DNA from: Pararge aegeria
Taxonomy: Eukaryota; Arthropoda; Insecta; Lepidoptera; Nymphalidae
Length of the DNA: 64,000 nt
Direction: 5' to 3'
Assembly: GCF_905163445.1 (NCBI RefSeq)
Contig: NC_053180.1
Span: forward strand, 20,094,701-20,158,700
The notes below the pieces were generated by a model. That model worked only from the letters and a program-made list of their open reading frames with translations, did not search any database and was not told the origin of the DNA. Positions 47,463 to 59,300 of the stretch are shown in pieces; the first letter of the stretch is position 1, and every line of letters starts with the position of its first letter. A program made the position numbers and the translations under genes.

Positions 47463-47509
47463 TTTTAAATAGACCAAGCAGGTGGGCCACCTTATGGTAA
47501 GTGGAAAAC

Positions 47510-47830
47510 AATCAAATTCAAATTCATTTATTTCAAGTAGGCCTACTTTATAAGCACTTTTGAAACGTCAAGTATGTATGTTTGTGTGACTCTACCACCG
47601 GTTCGGAAAGCAGATTCTACGGAGAAGAGCCGGCAAGAAACTCAGTAGTTGCTCTTTTCCAACATCAACATTTATAATCATTTTGCTATCTTGCGGGAGA
47701 TGAGAGCGAGGCTGGCTGCTTCCATTCTACCTTGTGATTGAGGCATTCATCAAATGTATAGTAACCTCGCTGTACTAGATGCGTTTTTACACATTTTTTA
47801 AAAATCGTCTGTAAACATAGTAACACTTCT
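47510..47830 (+). mobile_element. Family E retroelement tail
   Basis: 'caagtaggcctactttataa', 'gactctaccaccggttcgga', 'agccggcaagaaactcagta', 'atagtaacctcgctgtacta'. Serves as the unaltered reference for the inverted duplication at 56652-56699. Confidence 0.85.
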
Positions 47831-47849
47831 ACATCCACCACAAAGTGGC

Positions 47850-48010
47850 TTTTACGCGGCATCGTACCGGAACTCTCGCTTGGCAGCACATCTTTGGCAG
47901 TACGGTGGTATCTAGCCAAGACCAGACCAGAGAAATCTTAAAAGTTATATACTCGCAAATTGTCTCTACCGCGTGTCGAACCCGGAACCGCCAACTTACA
48001 AGACCAAAAC
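47850..48010 (-). repeat. SINE family C fragment with head
   Basis: 'cggcatcgtaccggaactct' to 'cgtgtcgaacccggaaccgc', the latter being the B-box side. Confidence 0.7.
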
Positions 48011-48384
48011 ACTTACCATTGCAACAACTTCGCATTGCATAACTAGTTCAAACAACGGATTGTATTGCTATTGTTTAGTATCTTCTTTAAATGACGCAAT
48101 CACGTACGCATATTTTAATAACAGCTTCTTATGACGTCAGCTATTGTCATAAAGACCGATCGACATCCACTGCTCGATGCAAATATACTGAAAGACACAT
48201 GCTCTCATACGCATAGTGGTAGAGCTACTACAAACAGACAGACTTGACGTTTCAAAAGTGTTTATATTAGGCCTCCTTGAAATAAATGAATTTTGAATTT
48301 AGCATACTACCTAGTGTGTGAAAATGACACATCAACTTTTCGTACAACAAAAAAAAAAGCGTACGTAGCATAAAATATATGTAT

Positions 48385-48495
48385 ATCGCTATGAAGCGAT
48401 AAGGCTGCCAAATTGTATACGTTGTTTTGTTATACTTTTCTTTTTTTTTTGTACATTTTGTGGTGTGCCATAAAAGTATATTCATTCATTGATTC
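48385..48495 (+). mobile_element. LINE tail with ATTC end
   Basis: 'cgctatgaagcgataaggct' to 'ccataaaagtatattcattc'. Confidence 0.75.
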
Positions 48496-48899
48496 AAAAT
48501 ATATTAAAAACGCGAAAACTGCGCGCCTCATTTTAGATCGTTAAAAATATTGACCCTGCCTTGCAAACACATATCTATATTTAAAAAGACTCTAAGACAT
48601 ACCCGGCAAGATACATTGCGGCGCATGCGCAAACACAAACTGGTCCTACCGCCACCTAGATAAAAAATCCACAGTATCGGCCCAAACCCAATGTGCACAA
48701 AAATGTGAAACAAAATCCCGGAACATATACAAGAAAAAGAAAGTATAAAAACATTTACAAAATCCTTAAAACATTACTTGCTGGAGAAAGCTTAGTATAA
48801 ATTAAACGTATTTAATAATAATAATAACAAGCCCGCCTTTCAATCTGGTAACAGCGCCCTCACAGGGCTCCATTCCAATGTTTACATTAGATTGACATT

Positions 48900-49155
48900 C
48901 TCGATGAAAAGGGGTTAAGGTTCCGTCCACCATGCTGGCCCAGTGCGGATTGGTGGACTCCACACACCTTTGAGAACATTATGGATTAATCTCAGGCATG
49001 CTGGTTTCCTCGCGATGTTTTCCTTCACCGAAAGCTAGTTATATTTTAGCTTAAAACGAAACTAAGAAAAATTAGAGCTGCGTGATGGGATTTGAACCTC
49101 GGCCCCCCGAGAGTGAAGTCGAAGTTCTACCCACTGGGCTATCACCGCTCCAAAA
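48900..49155 (-). mobile_element. SINE family B, near full length
   Basis: 'ggggttaaggttccgtccac' to 'cccactgggctatcaccgct', head at the right end. Confidence 0.85.
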
Positions 49156-49695
49156 TTGGCTAGCTAAATTTGCTGTCAAGTAGATAGTAAATCGGCTAGC
49201 TGGTCTTGTTGGACCGTAGCTAGTTAGAGGCTTAAAGGCTTTGTTTGCAGTACGGTGTGTCTGTGTTCTCTAAGGACAAAGCCGTACTGCCAAGCCATCT
49301 AGCGTTCCCGTACGTTGCCACCTAGAACCGACTAGGGGATGATGGACGTAATATAGCTGACATATCATTAACCTGCGTAAATCTTAAAATGCTAATGAAT
49401 TAAAAAAAAACAAGTTTGTCGCTTGGCACATATTTTGAAATAGAGAAGTCCTTTTTTCCGATCGCGTTACGTAGGTAATTATACTTGTTTGATTTACGTC
49501 GGCTAATGAAAATTGGTTGCATTCGGCGTGAGCAGACGGGGGAACGTGCAATCTTTGTATTACCTATGAATAAATGTTTTAGTTACCCACCTACGTCCTT
49601 CCAAATCCGTGAAGGTCAGATAGCGAAGTTATCAGCGCGAATAAAATAAAGTATGTATCTTGCCCACTGGTAGGTACCTAATTAATATTTGATTA

Positions 49696-49975
49696 CCTCC
49701 CTGGCACAACGGTGAGCGGTGTGAATTTAAGTAGAAGGTACCAGGTTCGATTTCCGGCGGGACAATTTGGGAATTTGTAATTTTCTCTGGTCTGGTCTGG
49801 CGGCTAGTTACCACCCCACCGATAAAGACGTGTCGCTAAACGATTTAGTGCTCCGGCTCGATGTCGCGTTGAAACAGATTAGGGTTATGACTACCACACT
49901 CCCCAACAGGTTAGCCTGCTACCATCTTAGACTGCATCATCACATACCACCAGGTAAGATTGCAGTCAAGGGCTT
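49696..49975 (+). mobile_element. SINE family C, near full length
   Basis: A-box-like 'ctggcacaacggtgagcg', B-box 'ggttcgatttcc', body to 'tgcagtcaagggct'. The clearest family C copy. Confidence 0.9.
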
Positions 49976-50209
49976 CGGCTCAAATACTAGACCGATCTTG
50001 ATGCAATTTCGCACATATATAACCACGATTTATCCCGGAGAAGGGCAAAGGCAATCCCGGTAGATTTAAAAAAGGCCTTTGTAACATCTAAATTAATTTC
50101 GGCGCACAGAATAAGAACATGTGAAACCCTTATTTGGATTATGGAATTCCGCAAAGTAACGCCTGCTTCTATACAATATCTATTCCGAGTATATTTAATT
50201 TTAATTTTT

Positions 50210-50345
50210 TATAAGTATTCTTCATTTGTAAACCACAAAAAATTCAGAAAAACAAAAAAAAAGGACAAACATGTCAAGTATGTAGTAGGATACAAAAGGC
50301 TGCCTTATCGCTAATGAGCGTTCTCTGCCGGACAACGTTATATTA
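50210..50345 (-). repeat. LINE tail, inverted
   Basis: 'ttcatttgtaaaccacaaaa' to 'ggctgccttatcgctaatga'. Confidence 0.7.
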
Positions 50346-50789
50346 TCGGTTCCGGAGGGATTTTATAAAAAAACGGGCATACGTCGTAGCGGGTAACGGC
50401 TCCAGAAATATAATTTAACCAAGTGTAATCGTGCAAGTACGCCCTAATCTTTCGTAACATAACAACAATTTACTTTCACTCGTGATAAGGGCACTGACTT
50501 TTGGGCCGTTATCGGTCACGCTGTATCACGCGGTCATCATGCACGCGGGCGTGATGCATCTATCACAGTCTGATGGAAAAATTGTAATCGTGTTAAGAAT
50601 GTTACTAAGACAGTCCAAATCACGATTCTAATCAATAAACATTGATGCCACTTCATTTCACTACTAACCTACGACTTCGTCTGTACGCAATATCTGCTTT
50701 CCTGTTTTTCCCAGCGGATGTAACCTTGAAAGTATTCTATACAAGGAGAGATTTTAATGCTACAAACTAAAATTGTAAAGTCAAAGTTA

Positions 50790-51090
50790 AAAATATATTG
50801 ATTCAAGTAGGCCCATGGATGACACTTATGATGCGTACCTGACATGAGAAATGCGTACACGACAGTGAGATGTTGGCGATAACTATATTCGGTAACTTAA
50901 AACTAACGCTACGAGGGTTCCAAACGCGCCCTGGTCTAAAAAAAAGCCCTCAAAAAAACTTAGCCGAGTGTTCTTTTTGTTATCACCATCTCACATTGTC
51001 ATTTAAAATTGTAAGAATAGCGATAATTCCAACCCAAGCTTTTTTATCCTAGTCCTTTATACTCTAATAGGACTATTCTATAAGCTTACG
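50790..51090 (-). mobile_element. LINE 3' end, inverted
   Basis: 'gagggttccaaacgcgccct', 'cttagccgagtgttcttttt' and 'ttatcaccatctcacattgt' are the reverse of 55185-55660. Confidence 0.75.
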
Positions 51091-51139
51091 CTTAATACAA
51101 ACTTTGATCATATCATAATATCTTTTGATTTTTATTATT

Positions 51140-51440
51140 CCTTTACAAGTAAGCCCTTGACTGCAATCTCACCTGGTGGTAAGTGATGCCGCAGATACTC
51201 CTAATAGGCTTCTACGCGACATAGCGTCGGTCCAGAACACTTTAGCTTACCACGTCTTTGTCGGTGGTAATTTGGTACGACTAAAACCTCCCACCAGACA
51301 AGACCAGAGAAAGTTCAGAAATTATAAATTCTCAAAGTGCCCCGCCGGAAATTGTTCCCCGGACCTCCTATTTAAATTCATAGCGCTCACAGGGTCGTCA
51401 AAAATCAAACTTTGGAAGACTGTCCCCTGTTAAATAAGTT
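51140..51440 (-). mobile_element. SINE family C with internal deletion
   Basis: 'acaagtaagcccttgactgc' to 'ccccggacctcctatttaaa'; the 'gtctaagatggtagc' block is missing. Confidence 0.8.
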
Positions 51441-51594
51441 TTGGCCAGGGTATACTTTAAGATCAGGGCCCAGGTGTACCGCGGTTTAGTCGTAAAAATG
51501 ACTCTAGAAAGGGGTTGTTTACCGCAAATGCCTTTTTTAATTCTGTTTTTTGTCTTTTCCTCTGAAGAGCTCCAGCCTTTAATCTTAAATTAAT

Positions 51595-51925
51595 ATATAA
51601 AGCTGAATAGTTTGTTTTTGGTTCACTTGAACGCGTCGATCTCAGGAACTACTGGTCCGATTTGAAAAATTATTATTGTGTTGGATAGCCCATTTATCGA
51701 GCAAGGTTATTAGTTATATCATGACGCTGAGACCAATTGAAGAATAGCATCAAAGAAGAATGTTTCAAAATCAGGGTTTTTTTCTTCTGCTGCGTGCGCT
51801 GTGTAAACGGTTAAAGTTGTTTCTCTATAAAAGATCTAAAAAAAAGTCAACGGCAGCATTTGTCTATCTTTTAAGGTTGACTTATACACGGACGAATTCG
51901 CGAGGTCTACACACTAGTTGTTTTA
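51595..51925 (-). repeat. Helitron-like repeat, partial
   Basis: 'gatctcaggaactactggtc' and 'gacgaattcgcgaggtctac' match 19895-20140. Confidence 0.55.
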
Positions 51926-52249
51926 TAAGTCGACACCCGTGATGTCAAAGCCTAAAGCTACCTGACCTATCTCACTTTATCAGTTGCAGACATCCGACTA
52001 ATACGTAGGTATCACCAAGATATCACTGACGCATCATGCAACACGTGCTTCAGAGCGTGTAGGCACCAACCAAAAAAGTACACCCAAATTACATATTAGC
52101 GTCGCTTAACTGCTGGTTTCTGAAACGATGAAGATAATTTATTAATATATCTATTTATGACCAGTTCAAATGTTAATGCATTTCATAGCAATTTTGTTAG
52201 AAGGTTATAAAAACGACTAGATAATGTAAAAAATATAAACTACTAAAAT

Positions 52250-52440
52250 TTAATGGGACAAAATAGAAGGTCTAAGGCACTCCAAGAAATTCTTGATGAC
52301 CCTACATGTAGGGCCTGCAACGAGGACGTCGAGTCCATGGAGCATTTGCTTTGTGAATGCGACGGACGGTCCAACCGCTTTCTATCCAGAAAGCGGTTGG
52401 ACCTCTTAGGAGTGGCCTATCCACAACCAGAGGATTAAAA
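52250..52440 (+). pseudogene. LINE ORF2 C-terminal fragment with Cys/His motif
   Basis: The frame 52253-52438 reads 'DDPTCRACNEDVESMEHLLC' and ends 'LDLLGVAYPQPED', the standard C-terminal CxxC-H-C end of the RNase H-bearing ORF2 of R1/Jockey-type elements (family knowledge). Only about 60 residues remain; a 16-bp palindrome at 52368-52403 disrupts it between 'CEC' and 'LDLLG'. Confidence 0.8.
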
Positions 52441-52619
52441 AACAAACTTACATTCACAATTTTAATATTAGGACATCACGTTACGACCCTTGAGAACCGA
52501 GTTATCGAAGTAATAGAGCGGGCAAGGGGTAGGTAAAGATAGGACGAACTTATCAGAAGTCGCGGACGAAGTCGTGGGGAATCGCTAGTTATACAACGTG
52601 CAAATGAAAACCGAAATAA

Positions 52620-52870
52620 TACTTCAGAGGCTTTAGAGGTACGTTATTTACTGTTTCTCAGACTTACCTGTGAAACCGAGACACTAATAGTTTTTTAAAG
52701 GAAATCAGATACAGCCCTAACATCACGCGCTAAATTAAAATCATGTATATATAGGTACTATGCGCGTATCTGTCTTTTATCTTCAGTAGGGTATGCTATA
52801 ACAGGGTGATTCCTTATGAAATATACTTATGCATTCTTCAATATTATTTCGTAATTCTGTTACACGTTGT
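52620..52870. repeat. Unnamed dispersed repeat, copy 2
   Basis: Pairs with 14070-14360 (same order and orientation of shared blocks). Confidence 0.75.
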
Positions 52871-53354
52871 ATATAAATTTCTTAATAAGTTCAAAATTTG
52901 TCAAAATCGAATTACCCGCTTTTAAAGGTTCACAATGTGTTGAAATCAAATAATTAGCATAAAAGGTATGGTTAAAGAAATAATTAGTGGTCATAACTTT
53001 GGATTAAATGTTTTACTTCTTAACTTGCACGTTTATTATTTAACGTTTCTTTGACAAATACCATATCATAAATATTCGGTGATAAAATATTTTTTAAGAA
53101 AATTGCAGATAATTCGCCGTCAGCAAGTCGAGTCCGAGTTCGACTCCTAATTTTTTCATCGAATATATCTGCGGAACCCTAATGTATTTATCTACGCACG
53201 CTCGGTCGAATGTCGGTCATCATTCATTCAGTGACTTACAAGCTCAGAGCATAGTACTACGATTACAAGCAGCGGAAAACGTCGCCAGTCGACGAACCTG
53301 TTATTTTGTTTTTTTTTTTAATTTATTTATTTTAAATTGTATTCGTTTGGAAAA

Positions 53355-56300
53355 ATGGAACTGGTGAATTTTGTGCTGTGCTTCTTGTTTGTGGGGTCCG
53401 TTTGGTGTGGATCGGTGAGTAAATACATACTCCATTGTTTTATTTACATAATTCTAATAATAGTTAATAATTTTAGTTTCTTTTTTAAACTCAATTTTAA
53501 TAATGATGATTAATTTTGTTACAATACTAAATCAGCCAACGTTTTTTACACGCTTTTTTACTTATTTTCTTTTTGTTTTTCGTAGCGAATGCCCTCGATT
53601 ATGCACAGTTCATTATTGATTGATATCACAATCATTCTTTTAATGAACTACCTTCAAAAATAGGAATGATCTAGAAAGTGAAAATAATGATTATATTGTC
53701 ATAACCACTTTGTAAACATGGGTCGCGTCTTCCTAGGTTTGATTACCGGGCCAAGAATTGCTACGAATTATGTCTTCTGTTAAAAATTCTAAGTAGGAGT
53801 TGGAACGTTGGTGGTGTCCACCCCCGTGCCGTGAGCACGTTAAGTCTCGTTTATTATAACTGACATGTTCAAAATTCATTTATTTCAAGTAGGCCTAATA
53901 TAAGCACTTTTGAATCGTCAAGTCTGTCTGTGTGTAGTGACTCTACCACTGGTTCGGAAGGTAGATTCTACCGAAAAGAAGCCGGCAAGAAACTCAGCAG
54001 TTGCTCTTTTCCGACATAAACAATTTACATTTTACATTTTAACATTTATTTTTCTATCTTGTGAGAGATGAAAGCGGAGCTGGATGCTTCCGAGCAACTT
54101 TCTCATTAAGAAATTTATCATTTTGTTCCTCTTTAAATGATGAATGAATGATGTATGACCAACCATCAGCGCAGGCGCAGCGTGGTGCGTCCACCGTCCA
54201 TGGTTTAAAATCCTGTCTCCAATGAGAGAGGAGCCCTGTGCCGGCAGTGTGACGTTAATAGGCTGATAAGGATGATGATGGTGACATACAGAGAAAATCA
54301 TCTCACTGGCCTTGCTCTATTTGATGATGTATCTCTAAAGTAAATCTAGTGAGACGACATACAGAATGTAACTGGGTGACTCTGTACTCGTAAAGTTGAG
54401 TAGCTAAAAAAAACATTTTTTAATTTTCTAATTTTAATTTTTTTCCGACGTTTTCCATCAAAGATGATATTGGTGTTATTTCATATAATTTTGATAACAT
54501 TCTGCATAATTCGGTATTTTTTCGGGACTTGAGATATGAAACCGAATAGCAATTTTCCATCAAAAAAAAAACATCGAGCGTTTTTTATAACATGAATGAA
54601 TGAATGAATACACTTTTATTGTACACCACAGAGAAAATTTACAGAGATACAAATACAACAGAACAATAAGGTAGAACGCACAATTTGGCGGCCTTATCGC
54701 CTAGCGATCTCTTCCAGGCAACCAAAGGCATAGAAGAAAATGCTATACGTAGACGAACATGTTTAGAATAAGGGTGGATACTTCGCATGGAATTGAAAAC
54801 ATACATTATCATCATGCAGATTTCCCTTCACCGTTGTAGCAAGTGATATTTTAATTACTTAAAACGCAGACAACTTAGAAAAGTTAAAGGAGCGTGCCGG
54901 GATTCGAACTCGAACCCCGAAATTGAAGTCAAATTCCTACCCACTGGGCTATCACCGTTATATATTATTATACCAATGCAGTAACCTGAGAACGCTAGTG
55001 AAGGTAGCCGGTGCATTCATTATTGATTCGTACGTGATAGACTGCCAGTAGACAGCCGGTATTACCTATTAGGAATTATAAATTGACATAATAAAATGCT
55101 TCCGGGCAACGTGCTTAGCTCGCGTACACACCCTCGCATTTAGATATCTATACAGACAACGGACGACAGTGCAGTGCTACAGGTACAGTACACTAGATTA
55201 CACAAAATAAGCAATTCATTTAAAGGAAATTGTATACAATTTTACAATAAATTACCGGTTGATATCTTGGGGATGTCTCTAAAAAAGTTCAAAGTTTGTA
55301 CTGAGCGAAAGCTGATAGAAAAGTCCTATTATATGTAGTTTAAAAGATTACGTAAATGATAAAAAAGCTTGGGTGTAAACAATTGCTCTAATCAGGTTGC
55401 TTCTTAAATATTTTCAAATGACAATGTGAGATGGTTATAGCAAAAATAACACCCGGCTAAGTTTGTTGTGGGCTTCTTCTTAGACCAGGACGCGTTTGAA
55501 ACCCTCGTAGCTTTGGTTTTAAGTTTACGAATGTAGTTATCGCCATCACTACTCACTGCTATGTACGCATTTTGTATATAACCAACGCATCAAAAGGCCT
55601 ATTTGAATAAAGAAATATTGGACTTTGACTCTGACTTTGACTTTGACTCTGACTTTGACTTTGACTCTGACTTTGACTGTAATCTATTCATCTATCATAA
55701 TTGACAGACTAAGCAGATGGCCCACCAGGCAGCCGGCAGGTTGAGTACGTATCTCACCTCCTACAAATAAAGAGATAAGTAGCAGTTAGGTGGACAAACG
55801 GATGCTTTTCCCTACAGTTAGGTCGTCTTTGTTTCTACACATTCTTTGTCAGAAGCACCTTCATATCAGTTGTTTTGTCATTTAAGATGACTCATAAGTC
55901 ATAAAACACCCGGTAAAAATGTACACTCCTATTAACAAGTCAGTACGTGACTTTACATCACTTAGTTCCAAACCATAGGAAGTAGGGTTCTACAATAAAA
56001 GAGAGCGAGACAAAGGGACTTCAATAGATGTGAAAGAGACCGATAATGTTATGTTAGAAAGGGATGGTTAATTTTTATACCTCATTGAAAAGAGACGAAT
56101 GATAGCACGCAATGCGTACGTGACCGGGTTGATGTACCATATTAAGATCTTTTCAGATATAATGCTATTATGAGATAAGTTTATAATTAGGCCATGTTAT
56201 TGTTTAGCAACAAAAGTATTTGAACACTTTTTATGATTAAACTAGCGGTTCTCCGCGACTTCTTCGGCGTATAAGTCAGACAGAGGACTTTTTTTGGCAC

Positions 56301-59300
56301 TTTAAAGAGTAACAATTTCGGAGTTTTGTCAATTTGTGACTTTAACCGTTTACGCATTCCGTATAAGCATCAGAAACTTCCTAAAAGAATTATCATCACT
56401 AACCATCAGGTGTTATTGCAGACAAGCGCTCGTCTATAAACATTAAAATAAAACAAAATTTCCCTTTTTTCTAGCATTTATCATTGATGCTCCACTCTTA
56501 TTGGTTGTAGCGTGATATTTGACTTTTCCAATTCTTTTTTGCTTTCAAGCAAAAAACCTGTTCAGCTTTATAATATCAGTATAGTTATTATGAATGAGTT
56601 TCAAATTCAAATTCATTTTTCCAAGTAGGCCTACTTTATAAGCACTTTTATACTACAAATATACATACTTTAGAAACGTCAAGTATGTATATTTGTAGTG
56701 ACTCTACCGCCGGTTCGGAAAGCAGATTTTACCGAGAAGAGCCGGCAAGAAACTCAGTAGTTGCTCTTTTCCTACATCAACATTTACAATCATTTTTCTA
56801 TCTTGCGGGAGATGAGAGCGAGGCTGGCTGCTTCCAATCTACCGTGTCATTGAGGAATTCATCAAATGTATAGTAACCTCGCTGTACTAGATGCGTTTTT
56901 AAACATTTTTTAAATGTATGCATTGGTAGGTAGGTAGGGTTTGTTTATAGTTTACTAGTACTTATTATGTTGTAATATACGTTACCTAATTCCATTATAC
57001 CGATCAAATTGCACGCAAATTGCAGCTATACAACGCTTCAGAACTGCATTTCACACACTTGCAATCGGGCGTTGTGATCGATCGACATGACTAGTTTGCA
57101 AACGAGATATCATCATCATATCGACCCATTAACGGCCCACTACATGGCACGGGTCTCCTCCCGCAATGAGAAGGATTAAGGCCGTAGTCCACCATGCTGG
57201 CGCAGTGCGGATTGGTGGGCTCCACATACCTTTGAGAACATTATGTAGAACTCTCGGGCATGCAGATTTCCTCACGATGTTTCCTTCACCGGGATATCAC
57301 CGGGATTCTTCAATCGGGATATATCGACTGGAAACTGCCTCGTTCGTCTAGTGGTTAAATCAAATTTCAAAATTCAAATGCTTTATTCATGTAGTCCTTA
57401 TTACAGGCACTTATGAAGCGTTCATATCTACATTAAACATGTTACACTAATGTTAGTGATGTCACCATCACTAACATTAGTGTAACATGTTTAGTGTTCA
57501 TGTTTAACTGCATTCGTTAACTTAAAACTAAAGCTACAAGGGTCCCAAACGCGCCCTGGTCTAAGAAGAGCCCACAAAAAACAATGTGTGATGAACAACG
57601 TCGTTTGAAATTTTGTGGTGTAGTCTCGCCTCGGAGTGCACGCTAAGCCGACCGGTTATCATAACCATCATCTGATGATTATCGTTAGAGCCCACCAATC
57701 CGCATTGTAGATGTGTGGTGGGTTCTAAAACTGTCTCTTCTATAAAAGTAGTGTGACTTTAACAAGGAGGATGATTATGATTAGTAACTCAGCTAAGAAC
57801 ACTTTCTGTGGAAAAGCAGCCATGTGATGCAGATGTGATCGATACAAGAACCGAAAGCTAAATCGCTAGGTTTGTATCTACCCACGGCCGAAGCTTTCTA
57901 CCAGAGCAGACCAAAAAACAAACCAGAAATTAGAGAGAGAGAGAGAGAGTGTGTGTGTGTATGTGTGTGTATGCGTCGGAATTAAATTTGCTGTTGGAAA
58001 AGAGCAACTGCTGCGTTTCTTTCCGGCTTCTTCTCGGTAGAATCTGCTTTCCGAACCGATGGCGGCTTCCGGTAAAAAACGTGAATTATCACGACCTCGT
58101 GAGCTGAGTTGTTTGTTTGGTGGACGAAACGATAACACGCTGTATGCGATCAATTGTTTTAAAATGTATTCATTATTGATTGGAACGAACGTGTTCGTCA
58201 AGTCAAACTTTTTCTTATTGCTACGTCCTGACAAGGCCTAATTTATTTATTTATGAAGGACACTAACAATATACATATAAAACATATACAGTAATAAACT
58301 TGTACAGTATTCTACACATTCACTTAAATGTACATCTATAACAAGTGACCATGACATTCGCAAAAAAAAAAAAAATAATGACATGTAAACACAAAAATAA
58401 TAATAAAGACAGGAAGGAATAGGTGTTGTGTACGTAATATCAATATTAAGGGAGGGCTCACCGATAGGTAAGCGATATGCTTATTCTCATGACTATGTTA
58501 AAGCATGGCTGCAAGTTAATAAAATAAATAAATGTTTTACTAGCGACATTAAAAAACGAGGGTTACATAGTGAACAAGAAAGCGTGAAAAGCATGCTTAT
58601 CTCTTTCACTATGTTTTTTTTTGCATTTAAACCTACCTACTTATTTTATAAGTATAAATTGCTTAAATAAAAATTGCAGGAAAAATGACAACGATAACCA
58701 AATATTGGCGCAGTTTGCAGCGACCCTGCTTTCTCAGTCAAAGGCCGTGGGTTCGATTCCTACGACTGGAAAATATTTGTGTGATGAACATGAATGTTTT
58801 TCAGTGTCTGGGTGTTTATCTGTATATTATAAGTATTTTTTGTATATTATTCATAAAACATATTCATCAGTCATCGTTGTACCCATAACACAAGCTACGC
58901 TTACTTTGGGGCTAGATGGCGATGTGTGTATTGTCGTAGTATATTTCTTTATTTAGTATATTATTTATCTTTTTTTTGTTTCCAGGAGTATTATATGGCA
59001 AGTGTAGTGGACGCTGACAAGGGCGATTTAATCAGAAGCAATAAATACGCTACGCTAATAAACGAAGCAGCTCAATCAGTAAGTATATGTATTTATTTGA
59101 CGTCATTATCATCATCACATCAACCCATTTCCGGCCCACTACAGAGCACGGGTCTCCTCCTACAATGAGAAGGGGTTAAGGCCGTTACCCACCAGGCTGG
59201 CCCAGTGCGGATTGGTAGACTTCACACGCCGTTAAAAACATTATGGAGAAATCTCAGACATGCAGGTTTCCTCACGATGTTTTCCTTCACCGTTCAATAC

